This document shows, one piece after another, positions 20,401-32,824 of a stretch of 64,000 nucleotides of DNA. The notes under the pieces were generated by a model, which was given only the letters and a program-made list of their open reading frames with translations, was not told where the DNA came from and did not search any database. Location of the stretch: NCBI GenBank assembly GCA_949752735.1, contig OX457053.1, positions 5,176,281-5,240,280 of the forward strand. The letters run 5' to 3'. Position 1 is the stretch's first letter; each line of letters opens with the position of its first letter. Origin of the DNA: Lumbricus terrestris. Its lineage: Eukaryota > Annelida > Clitellata > Crassiclitellata > Lumbricidae. Position numbers and translations under genes: made by a program.

Positions 20401-22616
20401 CCCCTTAGGTTTTTGCCAATATCTTGGCCAAAAGTAAGAATTTCGAAATGAACTTTTACAGTCCTAAAGACAATTCATATTTACACATGATTGCCAGATT
20501 TCATCAAAATATTTCAAACAAAACAAAAGTTATACCACTTTTAGGGAGGACCCACCGTTTTTTGACGATTCAAAAAAGTAGCGCAACCAAAAGTAGTAAA
20601 AAAAGATTTTATTGCCCGTGTTTGTAATTTAGGCCTACATAAGATGGTAGATATTCTGATACTCACCAAATACTTCCCGGTCTCTAAGACACTCACGGTG
20701 ATATTCATTGCCTGCTGACGAAAGTCCATATTCTGAAAGTATTGCACAGAACAGGTAAGAACTATGAATAGCGGCAGATTGGTCAAATTTCGTGTAGACG
20801 ACTGAAAAGATTATCTACTTTTGTTCTAACGAAAGCTCGTCGAAGTTGCAGAAAATCGTACGGTTAGAATATACTGTCACTGTGGCTATGCCCGCTCTGC
20901 ATGGTAAAGAAGGGACACGCGATATAGCCTATGTATAGCATATACTCACATTTCGAAGTTAGCCTACACTACGCAGTGTCAGGTAAAAGCACAACAGACC
21001 TGTGTTCTAAATGCCAATTGCCTGAAACAACTGAGCATATATTATGCTGCTTGCGTGTATAAAGAATGACATATCAATCTTACTACTTAAAAAATGTGAA
21101 GAGAAAAAAGTTGAATGCACTGTTAAAAATATATTGTCTATTCCAGGTATCTATCTTGAAGCTTATAATATCCCTATGACTACAACTAATGGAAAAATTA
21201 TATGAGTAGTGTTAATTAAACATAATATCTGAAAATACAATCTGCTAGAACAATGTATCAGCTTAACGTTATGAATGGTCATTGTGGCTAGTTGAAGTTG
21301 ATAAAGTTAAAAAGTATTACCATTGTTTTGAATAATGTTCCTGGAAATAGATTAATAGCTGGCTTGTTTGCAATGTGAAATGTATGTGAATTATAATTTT
21401 AGCTGGTTTGCTTCATTTTAGTAGCCTACGGAGCAAAGATAAACTTAATGTTTAATAAGATTTATAATTTCCATGGATTTGTCTCTATCGTGTTTGTTGT
21501 TTTTTAGTGTGTGTGGGGTTTTTGTTCTAAATAATTATGTAATAGATTAAAGAGGCATTGAAACATTTTGTTCTTGCTATTATTGTTCATGGCTCTAAAT
21601 GATGGGTGAATACTTTGATTTTTATTTTAATGTTGAATATCTTATCTGCCATTAATTTCATTGTTGGCCAATGAATGTTCAAAATTGGTTGTAAACATGT
21701 GATAAATATTTGATGTTAATTTAGCTAAGTAGCCTAGATGTTATATTATGTGAATATCATGAAATGTGCAAATGTATAGGCCTAATTATATTGCCATCAA
21801 ACTTCGGAAAAAGGAAAAGAAAACAGGGAGAAAAGGAACAAAAACTGCTGAACATTTGAACAAAAGTGAATGGACATACGTTAAAAGCTTTAAAGACGTC
21901 AACAGCCTTTGCAGCTATGAGATGTCGTTAAACTTCTGATTAGTAAAATACGCAGATTTCGAATTGCTTCATGAGATGAAGGGCCTGTAGTATGGGTATT
22001 GAAAATTTTTGTTCTTGCTATTATTGTTCTATATTTTAAACAGACCGGTAGTTGTAACGTAATGCACTGCTGCATTGCATTGCGTATACGCCTGTATATT
22101 TATAAAGCGCTTCTCTCAGCAAAATACTTTCAGAAGCGCTTCCAGTACGATCAACCCCGAGAGAAAAGGTAGAACCAGAGGCATGAACAAGATGGAAAAA
22201 GACTATCCGAGAGAAACGGAGCCAACTAATGGTGGCGATTCATTTGATACAAAGGGAAAGTCTGTCGAAAAGTCAACATTTAAGGAACAGATTTCAGGTG
22301 AACTAAATTGGAAAAGTGGAGAATTTATTCACAGCTTCACCTTTTCACCTTTTGTATCTTGCACAGAGAGTGGCAAATACGACAAGATCACGATTATTAC
22401 CAGTATGATTTGAGCATCGTCGACACGGTTCAAAAGGACGCGGTGTCCGGAACTCTGTTGAATCTGAAATGTAGCAAAGTGGGCTGCTCTTACTATTTCT
22501 CGATGGTCAACAGCCACCTTCATTATGGAGCTCCCATCCGCTATGTGCTCAACCATATCACAAACCCAACATGTGGACAGAAGGAAGAACACGAGCACGA
22601 ATGAACGGCGATGCAT
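17375..22616 (-). CDS. Cystatin-like secreted protein, gene A (3 exons)
   Basis: Join on the - strand of 22616-22401, 20732-20667 and 17482-17375; 129 residues. Donors GTAATA and GTGAGT; acceptors end TTTCAG and TTGCAG; both introns phase 0. Hydrophobic signal peptide (1-19, ending CWVC). REIVRAAHFATF and VLLNRVDDAQ resemble the cystatin N-terminal helix and the strand leading to the first inhibitory loop. Exon 2 gives the MNITV strand with an N-glycosylation sequon. Exon 3 gives KCQVRVTV...APFDTLDFYKC, like the C-terminal disulfide hairpin of type-2 cystatins. A QxVxG loop and PW pair are missing, so papain-type inhibition is doubtful. Fold by motif comparison; function inferred. Intron 2 carries a hAT-type element. 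Confidence 0.75.
17625..17875 (+). repeat. Dispersed GGTATACGCGGGTATAC repeat
   Basis: Matches 39963-40215, including CTCCGGGGAAAA, CTAGTAAATCAGG and GACTAAAAAAAGGTCTTCAG. Contains no frame of note. Confidence 0.55.
18477..20041 (-). mobile_element. hAT-type DNA transposon in gene A intron 2
   Basis: Perfect 8-bp duplication ACATACAG at 18469-18476 and 20042-20049. Tips TAGAGTGGCCCTTA and its inverse TAAGGGCCACCCTA fit the hAT pattern TAGNG; similarity of the arms extends about 140 bp, including TTTAGGGGTGCCCC. It carries a broken coding region (18863-19598) on the - strand. Confidence 0.8.
18863..19598 (-). pseudogene. Frameshifted C-terminal transposase-like frame of the hAT-type element
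   Basis: Two overlapping frames (19598-19275 and 19306-18863) read as one protein with a single frameshift near 19290. Features: MHRARWLAKVIYTIKMWLFR, LHLWYLSEELIRLALFD, and VVNDRAERGVALIQDLN...QFLLQVVSEHRR. I associate the NDxAERG motif with uncharacterised transposon-like proteins of aquatic invertebrates (from memory, unverified). N-terminal and DDE parts are absent. Confidence 0.6.
20376..20610 (+). mobile_element. Mariner-type MITE fragment, CAGGGTGCGCC family
   Basis: Starts TACAGGGTGCGCCAAAAAAG. The following bases (CAATATCTTGGCCAAAAGTAAG, GACGATTCAAAAAA) match an arm of the element at 49316-50481. The right end is missing. Confidence 0.6.
20667..20732 (-). CDS. Cystatin-like gene A exon 2
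   Basis: 66 nt between ATACTTTCAG and GTGAGTATC. NMDFRQQAMNITVSV; same length and splice sites as in B and C. Confidence 0.75.
20733..22400. other. Gene A intron 1
   Basis: A/T-rich. Contains the repeat shared with 11370 at about 22105-22215. No other coding signal seen. Confidence 0.5.
22401..22616 (-). CDS. Cystatin-like gene A exon 1
   Basis: ATG at 22616 aligns with the starts of genes B and C and has a TATA box 115 bp upstream. 72 codons, then donor GTAATA. Confidence 0.75.
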
Positions 22617-22730
22617 TCTAACTGATGTCTACTGGCTGATCTCTCTCTTTTGAACGACACGAACTGAAACGTTGAACTGTCTTGCTAAACAACGAATCGA
22701 ACTGGAGCCATTATAACAACGGACGTAAGC

Positions 22731-22738
22731 TATTTATA
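22731..22738 (-). promoter_or_regulatory. TATA box of cystatin-like gene A
   Basis: TATAAATA on the - strand, 115 bp upstream of the ATG, in a block conserved upstream of all three genes. Confidence 0.6.
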
Positions 22739-22825
22739 GACAGAGTCGTTTTAGATATCCATAATTCAGATAGTATATATATATATTGCCGTCATAACAA
22801 TTAATCAAATATCCTTGATTTAGGC

Positions 22826-23880
22826 CTACACATTGATCTTTATGATCATAACAATTGGTCGCGCCGTTTTAATTTTCCATTATCAAACTAATTTGTCAAG
22901 TTCTAAAATCTATAATATTATGGCATCTATTATGGAGCAAATTCTTGAATCATTCGCTCATGCATGCGAGAGACTCCATACAGGGAAAATGGCATTTTAT
23001 TCGGGTGCGTAATGCAGATCGCTCGATGTGGATCCATAATCTCCTCTGACATCAATCGCTGCGCATTGCTTTACATGTTTTATTCAAATTATTTTATTCA
23101 AATTTTATTCAAATCAATTCTTGCGTGTTTTGTTTTTTAATCGCTCGCAGATATATTACAGATAGGCCTACACTATTGGACCCATTCAACCTATCGATCA
23201 TTGATAAAGATGACATTCTCAGCTTAAAATTGTGAATAATATTTTCTACAGTCAGACATAAAATAAGACATGGGGTCAAGCAGACGGGGTTTTTGGCGAT
23301 AGGCTTAATTATGACAGTTTAACGACGACACTGCCATATCAAAGATGATTAGTGTCGCCCTCCTCCTTTATTCAGGCGTGGGACTGGCACTGGTAGAGTG
23401 CAACCAGTGGTTGAGTTCATGTTGGGAGAACGATCTCCTGGTGTCGTCTGTAGAGGATTCTTATCGTCATCAACATAAATTTAGGGGTGGCCCAGAGTGG
23501 GTGCATGTGGGGTCTATTCTCCCATTGCTTGCGGGAAGCTAGACAAGGCAGACAAACTTGTAGGCGTGAAACCAGACAGTTCCTACAACGACAGACTCGT
23601 TTGGGAATTTATATAGCGCACATTGACGGACACTATACTCAGTGGCGCGTCCGACACCAGCGGGCCCGAAAAGAACAGTTGTAAGTTTGGCGAGGAAGGA
23701 TTCTGAAAGAGTTCCGGGGTGCAGGCATGGCCTAGCTCATAATGAGACCGTTTCAGACGGCTGGGTAGTGGGTTCATCAAAGTCAATGCTTGATTTAAGA
23801 AGTATGAAGACGACAACATATTACAGAAACCGATACAAAGATTGGGTTATTAAACTGTTAGCCTATTTGTGCTTCGTTAC
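22826..23880. repeat. Upstream flank of gene A, duplicated at 37.2-40.5 kb
   Basis: TACACATTGATCTTTAT, TCGCTCATGCATGCGAGA, CAGCTTAAAATTGTGAATAA and CAACCAGTGGTTGAGTTCAT recur in the same order at 37171-37660 and 39715-40520. It includes a GTGCCAGTC-family repeat near 23330-23410. Confidence 0.7.
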
Positions 23881-26300
23881 TCATTTATTATGGTCACTGT
23901 CATATGCCTATAGGCTAATAATTATTGGTCTTCTATCCACAGTATTGTCTAAAGTCTGAATATTATCATGCTAAGTGTGGAACCAAGCAGCGCTACTGTC
24001 GAAATTCAAATTTCCAATGTACAGGGTTGTTGATCCTGGGGACAGCAAAGTGGGAATTCCGGGTTCCCTCACCCAAAGTGGGAATTCCCTCACCCACTGT
24101 TTAAGCTTGAGGAATAAAATGTGAAGGAATAAGCCTGTGGAATGACATGTGAAGGAATTCACTCACAAATAGCGGAAGTTTAAAAAATATTTTTGTTCAG
24201 TGCATTACTAAAAGTAATAATTCTATTCCTATACGCAATGCTGTCAAACAGGTTTCTGAGGGGCAGCATCTTCCTCCCCCCCACCCCCAATATATCGAAG
24301 GAGATTTGCAGAACTGGCCATGTAGCCTACGTGTTACACCTATACCTGAACTGTATTGACTGCCACTGTTTTAAATTGCCTTCTTATTGTCTAGGTTACT
24401 TTGTAATTATTATATAGGCTTAGTGAGCATAGGCGCAACCACCTAGGCGCAACCACCACACTGGAGGGAGTGGAGGCGTCCCCTCAACTTGCGACGAGAG
24501 ACTTGGGACGGACCCCCACGTTCCGACGAGGGACTTGAGATGGTCCCTCCCAACTTTTGCCACCGACTGCTGCTAATAGCCGTTTCAATATAGACTGGCC
24601 TACAAATAACGTATCTTCTCAGCATTAGGGCTGAGTCAAGAGTGTTTTAATCCTGCATGTACAATTTTTAAATCGTATACCCCGACAGTGTTAGCGTCTC
24701 ACTGATTGCACGTGAATTTGTTGCTAAGTGTGAATAACGGAAACTGATCTTCGGTGACATTAGGCGACTCTTTGAGTCTTGAGTCTTGACTTTCTTTCAG
24801 TAGCCTAGATATATTGTCGTGTCTGGTTTGAATGTTTATGTCTTATCAAATTCAAAATACCATGACATTTGAAGTCAAATGTGCCAGAAATTAGCATTTT
24901 GTGTATATAGAAATCATTTAGTTAGGTTTTGCTCAATTGCTCTTTTTCATTCTTACTGTTTGTTACTATGGTAACGTATGTCTACTGTCTACATCATAGG
25001 CGTAAACTTAGGGGGCAGCAGGGATGGATTCCATCCAACGTCTGTGGTGGGGTAGAGGTGCGTATATCTCTCCCGAATATATCATAAATATTTCATAAAT
25101 ATCATCATAAATTTCTGCATGCAATGTTATCCACTGTTTATCCATATTGAGCAATTTTGTTAAGATGACAGCTTGAAATTCTACCATAACAGTATGAAAA
25201 TTTTAAAAATTAAACAATAGGAGGATGCATTTATTGAAGTATTTGCGCAGTTAAATTATTAGAAATTATTTTGATATGGCGGCTTGATAAATGTGAAAAA
25301 TGTTAAACAATGGGAAGAATGCTATTGAAGTCTTAGACCACAACTATCAACAATGAAATGATTGAGCAATTTCGTTCAAACGACAACCCAAAATGAGCCA
25401 TTACAGTTTTAGAAGTAAAAAATATTAAACAATGTGTAGGGAACCTTTTCGAAGTCTTAAAGCATGTCTTTCGGCAATGAATTTATGAGCTTTTTAGCTG
25501 AAAGGTTAGGAATGTCACCATATTTACAGCGTGGAAATTTGAAGAGAAAAACAATTGGGGGGGGGGGATTCGCTTTTGAGCCCTTAAAAACGACTATATA
25601 TCAACACTGAAATGATGAGTAATTTCGTAAAATTACAGCCTAAAATGGTACCATTGCAGTGTGGAAAATTAAACAATTTCTATACTGGGTGGGGTACATC
25701 TCCTCCCCAGACCCCTCACCTGCTCTGTGCTTCGCGCCTCACCGATCGTCCTTCGGCCTCTCGTTCGTCCCCCCCCCCCCAAACCAACACCAAGTCTTCT
25801 TCTATGGTCTAGAATGTCAGGAGATGGAAATGGACACATATGTTTCTCATTCTTTATTTCCACAATGTACTGATTTATATGTTATGCACAATTGAACCAA
25901 TGGATTATTTGGATATTTTGTTGCATGACTATAATTTTGGTACCATCGTACAGTTTCTAGGATAGTAGATAGGTTTTTCTGACTATTAGCGGGACTTCTG
26001 TCCTTTTTTCGGGTTAGAAGGAAATGAGCACTCAGTATTCTTATTTTTGGCTAATTTATGTGTACATTAAAATTAATGAATATTTGTTCCATGACTTAGA
26101 ACTTTTCCTTTAGGATCAGCTTAGCGTCCCCAGAAGTTTACTGTTTTATTTGTAGGCAATGTAAAATGTCAATTCGTATGGCTCATTAAGTGACTGAGTC
26201 AAGATTTATCTAGATTTGGACTTTCGCAGATCGATGTGGTTTAGGTACTTCTAGTTTGATATCATTGTTGCAAAATGTCACATAAGCTTGAACCCAAAAT
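23881..26300. other. Intergenic, no supported gene
   Basis: Repeat-derived and A/T-rich, with tandem TAGGCGCAACCACC at 24430, a G9 run at 25557 and a C13 run near 25770. No domain or exon recognised. Confidence 0.4.
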
Positions 26301-26550
26301 CAGTGGCGTAGCCAGGAATTTATGAAAGGAGGTTGGTGGTTTTATGGCCTATCCGGATGCCCTTTCTGACACCAACCCAACAGTATTACAGCCAATAAAA
26401 AGGGAATAAAGTAACAAAGGGAATACAGTAAGAAAAACAATTGTTACTACAAGCATTTGTTTTTTCTTATTTAAGTAGGTAAATAACCTTTAAAACAAAC
26501 TTTTTTCCCTAGGCCAATGAGGGATGGTTTAATCCCCGAAACCCCCCTTG
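26301..26550 (+). mobile_element. hAT-type MITE copy lacking its right tip
   Basis: CAGTGGCGTAGCCAGGAATTT and the body match 16792-17057. CCAAAAT flanks both sides, though the right inverted tip is gone. Confidence 0.6.
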
Positions 26551-26922
26551 CCAAAATGCACTCGAATTGGCATCACAAGCTGAAAATTGCGTCGGTTTTT
26601 ACTAATAGGCTATGAAGTCATGTTTACTATAGACCTACATAACTTCAGCTATAGCCATCTCAAATATTCGACACCGTGCTGACTGATTACCATCTTGTTT
26701 TCTCACACAGTTGCAAGAATCAAGCTCGGTAACAATTAATGATATTTTTTTCTGTAGAGGTCAAATCAGTCTAAAAACGCCTATAAGAAAATTGTCTTCT
26801 CATTATTAGCAAATTGTAACATTATTAGCTTCTTAATACAGTTTTTCTATAGTGATTGTAATAGGAAGGGCGTGGAATAAAGTGGCACAAAGATAACTGC
26901 AGAATAATTATTGGTTCGTTCA

Positions 26923-26928
26923 TTTATT
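26923..26928 (-). terminator. Polyadenylation signal of gene B
   Basis: AATAAA on the - strand about 140 nt after the stop. The same site lies at 45267-45272 for gene C; gene A has TATAAA there. Confidence 0.5.
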
Positions 26929-27069
26929 GTCATTCAGTATTTGAGCGTTTTAAAATACAAATCATTCTATCAAAATTAATGTTGGTATGACATATGAAGA
27001 GGAAACAACGTCATTCTCTGCTCGTTCTGTTGTTAATTCGTTTAACGGTCCTCGTTCGTTATTCATCGC

Positions 27070-27192
27070 TTATATAAGAGTCATCGCCGATTTATTGTAT
27101 TCACCAAGAATGCCCTTGCAAATGTAGAAGTCAAGTGTGTCGAATGGAGCGTCGTCCTGGTCAGTCGTCACTCTAACCTGACATTTATCGGG
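27070..27192 (-). CDS. Cystatin-like gene B exon 3
   Basis: Acceptor TTATTCCTAG; 40 codons and TAA. PDKCQVRVTTDQDDAPFDTL, then FYICKGILG. Confidence 0.75.
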   Translation of the reverse strand, partial: PDKCQVRVTTDQDDAPFDTLDFYICKGILGEYNKSAMTLI

Positions 27193-29598
27193 CTAGGAAT
27201 AAGTGAACAAAACCATTTATGAACAGTGACAAAATGCTGCTCTATAATGCAAATAAATTATTATATAAGGTCCAAACGTTTGCTTGTTTAGTGGTTCTTC
27301 GAGTTGCAATCCCGAAGAATGTAATTTTATAAATAATTGTTATAGGCCTAATGTGTTATTAAGTCACATATTTTGCTATGCATACCAAATTGAAACCCAT
27401 TTTTTTGTCTGGCTACGTACTGGGTCTATTCATATTCTTCTGCCGCTCAGTAGAAGTGTGATCCTTAAGGGACCACCTCAAATACTATACTAACTTCCTC
27501 TGCTGGGGAACAATGATGGCTAACGAACAAGGCTAGATGAATGCAATCTCAATATTTTAATGATGCTATACAGAAAGATAACTCACGTGAATGAACAACG
27601 ATAATAATAAAAGTCTATTACACCAGAAAGCACTAGCATAAGTCCTAACTTCTAATTTCAACAATCTCCTTCAGCTCTGACTCTCCGCACACCGAAAATA
27701 CATTAGTATCTCTCTTTTATATGAGAACTTACTAAAGCACTAAACCTAATGCTCCGCCTACCACTAATCGGATTGTTCGAAGATAAGAGTTAGCCAATAG
27801 AAAGTTACACTGCCTAAACTGTCATCATAGCTAAAGAGTTCATGATATATGCATATGATATTGTATATAGGCTATATTTATATTAATGTCATCAGTTATA
27901 TCGCCTAATCTACCACTATCATAGAACTAGATTGAGCCGGGGCAAGTTGGATGAGAGGAAAAGATGATTAACTATCAAAAGGGCGACTTCGAGAGAGCGA
28001 CCACCAAAGGGCGCCCAATGAAAGCCCTCCTTTTGTTGATAAGCGACAGCGTGCTAATGTGTTTTCTTTCTCGTTTTGTTTTCTTAAAAATTACGTTTTC
28101 TATTAACCTTCAAAATGCATTGGTAGTTCGCTATTATAAAATAGAGCTTATCTGATTCCCCAAGAATGTAAAAAATGAGAAATAAGTTGTTTTATTATGC
28201 ATTTATTTTGAGTTGTTACCGATTAATTTTGTTTATCCAAATCACTCTGCACAAATCACAGACCCAAGATTTTGTTGTTTGGACCTGTTTGGGGAAAGAT
28301 GGTGTCGTTTAGTTGCAAGATGCAATCAACTTGCCCCACAATTAGAGTAGCCTTATTGATTCTATCGTTTTAGTATTCCAAATTACTTTTCATTGCAAAG
28401 GTTTTAGCGTTGGTCGCATTCAAGTTGGGTTGGACATAAATTATCGCTAATTGGAATTAAGGCGGTTTGGTGGAAAAGTATCCTAATTGCCACTTGACTA
28501 GACACACTACAGGCAAGATCGAAGAAATAATACTTGTTTAAATTGGAACTGGATTAATGAAAAATAATTGTTATTTAGATAGAAGTCAGATTGATATATA
28601 AACATTTCTTTTAAATAGAACCTGGATTCGTCAATCGTTGCATCTGACTTTACATTGAAATACAATATTGCATAGGCCTACTGTGTTGAAATTACAGGCG
28701 GCGTCCACTAGGCCTATCGATTAAAACGTATAGTCGGTTCATTGGGTTCAACTCGGTTGGTATTCTCCTATACTCACCAAATATTCCAAATCGTCAACTA
28801 CATTTACGGTTATATTCATTTGCTGTGAACGAAGGTCCATATCCTGAAAGTATTACACTGAGCAGATCAGAACAATGAATTGCGGTAGATTGCGCTAAGT
28901 TTGCGTAGACCACTGAAATCTGTCAGTTTTGCCTGTTCTAACGATAAGCTGGATACTAAGACAGACAAAGCTGGCCGAAGTTACAGAAATCTTACTTGTA
29001 TGCCTACTATCACCGTGTTTTGCCCTATCTGGTTAGACGAGAAAGCATCGGGCCGCTGACAGCCAGGGCACGCAATCTTCATAAATTTTAGTTTTTATTC
29101 TCATTATCTTCTTTGTCTTTCATATAAAGACATGGGCGCAGTTTGGTTTCCGTTCTTGGGGGGGGGGACTAAAAAAACTTGATCCAGAACAAGCGACGCG
29201 GACAATATTTTCTCGGCCAAAAAGTTAATGACCTTTTTAGTCGTCATGTTAAAATCTCATGAAAATGACTATTTTCCCGGACCAAAAAAGGTAATGACCT
29301 TTTTTAGTCATTCGATTGAAAGTTCTTTTGGGAGTAATAAGCCCGGGAAAAGATACCATTTACACGGTAAAAAAATGATGAATCCGGGAGCTCTTGGGGG
29401 CTTAGCCCCTCTCTAGTCCCTGATAAACTCAGCCCATGTATAAAGAGCGTATGAGATGATTATGCTCAATGATTGTTCATACTTGAAAAGAGCACCAGAC
29501 CCAGCGGGACTCGCTGTTGGGGTCCGACTTGTGACAGGATAGTATACTAACAAACTAGAAGCTGTATGTAAGGTGACAGAACGTATATAGCTCAGGGT

Positions 29599-29660
<62 letters not shown>

Positions 29661-30230
29661 CCGGCATTGTTAGGTGGATTCGAACCCACAACCTTTTGAC
29701 TCCTATATAATTATAGGCTCGGAACATACCCCTATACACCACCGCGCCCCACAAGAAATGTTTGAAACAACAGAGTGGCATTTGTGGCATTTTGTGGCAA
29801 AAATAAATATCCCATGAACCGATTTCATGTGAGTCAAATTTCAAAGTTCATAATTTATTCGCAGCTTCTTCCTTTTATATTTTACACTGAGAGTGGCAAA
29901 TATACCAACATCCTTTACCATTGTGAGTTGAGCGTCGTCAATATGGTCCAAAAAGACGTGACGCCCCGAACGCTGTTGCATCTGAAATGTAGCAAAGTGG
30001 GCTCCTCTTACTATTTCTTGATTGTCAACAGCCACCGTATCTGTATCGATCGTATACATTATTAGGTCACCGTAATTAGCCATCGACTCGTTATAGGTCT
30101 CGTTCATTAGTCCTTCATCGTAATCAGTCGCCGAATCTGTATAGGTCTCGTTCATTATCTCTCCAATCAAATCACAAACCAAACATGAGACCAGAAGGAA
30201 GAAGACGAGCACGACTGAACGGAGATGCAT
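27070..30230 (-). CDS. Cystatin-like secreted protein, gene B (3 exons)
   Basis: Join on the - strand of 30230-29919, 28843-28778 and 27192-27070; 166 residues. Donors GTAAAG and GTGAGT; acceptors TTTCAG and TTCCTAG; phase 0. The start chosen aligns with genes A and C; an in-frame ATG 26 codons upstream (30308) is near the expected transcription start and not conserved. Signal peptide 1-19. Residues 26-57 are an acidic insert made of two MNETY-containing units 16 residues apart, with several N-glycosylation sequons. Then QEIVRGAHFATF, DDAQLTM, MNITVNV and KCQVRVTT...APFDTLDFYICKG as in the sister genes. All exons are open. A secreted, glycosylated role is inferred. Confidence 0.75.
27972..28024 (+). 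mobile_element. Left-end remnant of the CTATCAAAAGGGCGAC element
   Basis: 53 bp identical to the left end of the element at 45819-47316. The body and 85 bp beyond its right end are deleted here. Confidence 0.7.
28778..28843 (-). CDS. Cystatin-like gene B exon 2
   Basis: 66 nt between ATACTTTCAG and GTGAGTATA. DMDLRSQQMNITVNV. Confidence 0.75.
29575..29755 (-). mobile_element. SINE fragment interrupted by (TA)n
   Basis: Reverse complement of a tRNA-like head (GGATTCGAACCC, CACCACCGCGCCCC), with a TA microsatellite at 29600-29656. The orthologous SINE at 49190-49250 has a CA/TA array and a MITE instead. Confidence 0.6.
29919..30230 (-). CDS. Cystatin-like gene B exon 1
   Basis: 104 codons ending DDAQLTM before donor GTAAAG. 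The longest first exon of the three because of the MNETY duplication. Confidence 0.75.
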
Positions 30231-30341
30231 TCTAACAGACGTCTGCTGGCTGATCTCTCTCTCTTTTGAACGACACGAACTGAGCCGTTGAACTGTCTTG
30301 CTAAACAACGAATCGAAATGGAGCCATTATAGCAACGGACG

Positions 30342-30349
30342 TATTTATA
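30342..30349 (-). promoter_or_regulatory. TATA box of cystatin-like gene B
   Basis: TATAAATA on the - strand, 112 bp upstream of the ATG, beside conserved CGTCCGTTGCTATAATGGC. Confidence 0.6.
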
Positions 30350-31824
30350 AGTAGAATTGTTATTAGATATCCATAATTCAGACACCATCATAACAATATT
30401 ATCGATCATGCCGCTTTTTTTCAAAAATCCTTTATTCAGCTACATTCATAGGCGCAACCAAGCCCTAAATGTTGGGGGACCTAATAGAAATTCTGTAGTA
30501 ATTATAGCGAGCGCGAAATGCGCGCGAAGCCGCGATTGCCGAAGGCAAGAAATTTCTAACGAATAGAGCATTGATCGAGTATTCGTGACTTGAGGTCTTA
30601 ATATTCGTAAATATTCGTGAATATTAAGATTTTTTAATAATTATTCGTAAAAATTTCCCTTTTCTGGTGCGTTATGAAGATCATAGATATAAAAAACCGA
30701 TGAAAACTAAATAAAAAACGAAGAAAACGTCGTGGTTTTTTAAATAAAAAACGACAAAAACGACAAAAAACGGAAACGGAAAATAATTTGCCTTTGTTGC
30801 ATCTGAATCTTCATTTTAAGCTTAAAACCTTGCTTATGCAATTTTATTCTTAATCTGCAAATAACACAACTTTATTATTAGGCTAGGCCAAATTTAATTG
30901 GTATAAGTAACATTAATCTACCACAGTTATTTTCTTATAACTTTGGTTTGATAAGAAATTCAGAAAAATTAAAGGTATTGAAATATATTCAAATTTTAAT
31001 TGTAAACATAAGTCCACATAAGTTCATGCTGATCGACATAACGCAATTAAAATCTAATCAGAAGCAAAGACCATAGATGTGTACTAAATTATATATTGCA
31101 CATTTGTACTTAAATTTTTATTTATAAATATCAATTATAGGTCCAAGAATTTTATATCAAAATAACTCTTACAAATTTCGTTTCTTGTAGGGACCTAGGC
31201 TACTACAGGTTCTTAAAAGATGACTTAAACAATTACATAATGACACTATAGTTAGCTGAATCCTTGAGAGTACAGTTAAAACGTATGGAATATCAAACAA
31301 AAAAGGAAATTAAGGAAAATAATAATAGACAGCAAATAAACAAATAAAGTTACATAAAATAATATAAAAAAACGATGCGAAAAATATAAAACGACGACGC
31401 TTTTGGGAAGAGAATAAAAAACGAGAAACGTTTCTTACAACTATGATGAAGATCGTTCGATATAGATTCTTGGCTTCCCTTGATATGCACTCTGATATTA
31501 TCAATGAACATTGCTTTTATGTTGGATTCGAATCAATTCTGACGTGTTTTGTCCTTTAATTGCTCGCAGATATATCGCAGAAACACAATTGAACCCATTG
31601 AATCTATCGGGAAATGCTAAAAACGACCGCGTAACGACATTTATTCTCAGCTTAAAATTGTGAATAATATTTTATAGTCAGACATAAAATCTGACAGGAG
31701 GCCAGGCAGAAAAGACTAACTTTATTTTCTAAGGGTGCACTTTATTCAGCTTCTCTTTTAAACGTTCAAAACGATCATGGACTGCGAGACAAACAACCTT
31801 TGCAGGAGCGTCCACCATGCAGTG

Positions 31825-32490
31825 GATACTTGGAGGGCCATGAGGGTTGGGAAAACGATCTCATGGGTGCGGCCAAAAGTGGAGCGGTATCGTTTTGGAC
31901 ATACACCTTGAGTTGTTGGTATCCGATAATGCAACTGTCTGAAGTACGAACTTCAATTTTAATCGACCACAGAGGAGTGTTAGGGAACCACTGAACAAAC
32001 ATTTATTTTATTTTATTTTATTCTTTGTCGCATTTTCTATAGCGCACATCTAAGCTCACTACTCAGAAGCGCTCCCAACTACGGCGCGGACACTAAATCG
32101 GTGTTTCACGCCGAAACGCCCTAGCGATTGCGAGTGAAGGATTTGCTCATGCAGGGTCCCTATGCGGCGGCTTGAGGTGGATTCGAACCTGGAACCCTCC
32201 GGCTACAAGGCACCGACCCTCCACTACACCACCGCGCTCCACATGTTTAATTGAATCGGGATCGTTACACGGTCATACTCATTCAAATTCGGGATTTTAT
32301 GTGGCGCACCTTCGGAGACATTGTGACTTTTCACTTCTAGCAGGCCAAAAAAAATAAATAGTTGTAGGCTAAGTTTGGCGAGGAAGGATTCTATTGTCGT
32401 CCCTGCAGGGTGAAAGCATAGCCTATAGCTCTTAAGGAACGCCGTTTCAGGCCACTGTGTTCACCATAGAGAAGACTGGATTGAAGAAGA
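31825..32490. other. Sequence present only in duplicon B, with a SINE
   Basis: The flanks join near 52575-52640 in copy C. The insert holds a SINE and a GTTTGGCGAGGAAGGATTCT stretch also found at 23686 and 40372. Confidence 0.5.
32036..32243 (-). mobile_element. tRNA-derived SINE, inverted copy
   Basis: Reverse complement carries box B GGTTCGAATCC, head TGGAGCGCGGTGGTGTAGTG, CCGCATAGGGACC and tail GAGCGCTTCTGAGTAG. Confidence 0.75.
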
Positions 32491-32824
32491 TGAACTCATT
32501 CAGAAGGCTCTCTGGCCAGACATAATATGTCTGATTCAACGGTTACTGATTCGATTTACAAATGCAATTTTATAAATGTGGACCGCGGTCGAACAATGAC
32601 GTATGGGAAAGGCGCCCTCACAAAGCAGACGATCTGTCCCGAGTATATGTTGTATTGCTGTCTTGGAATCATCTCTCTTCCTGCTTTAAATGGCAGCGTC
32701 AAGACCTACTGGGTGACCCCCTAATGAGATCGAATGTCACAATTTTCCTGATTTCTTCTGATGCAATATTATATTGCTTCTTTATGCAAGTCGTGAATCT
32801 TTCATTTCTTCATGCTCTGAGTTT

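Noticed and set aside
30231..30308. Upstream ATG extending gene B by 26 residues
   Set aside because: It would precede the signal peptide, lies about at the expected transcription start and is not conserved in A or C.
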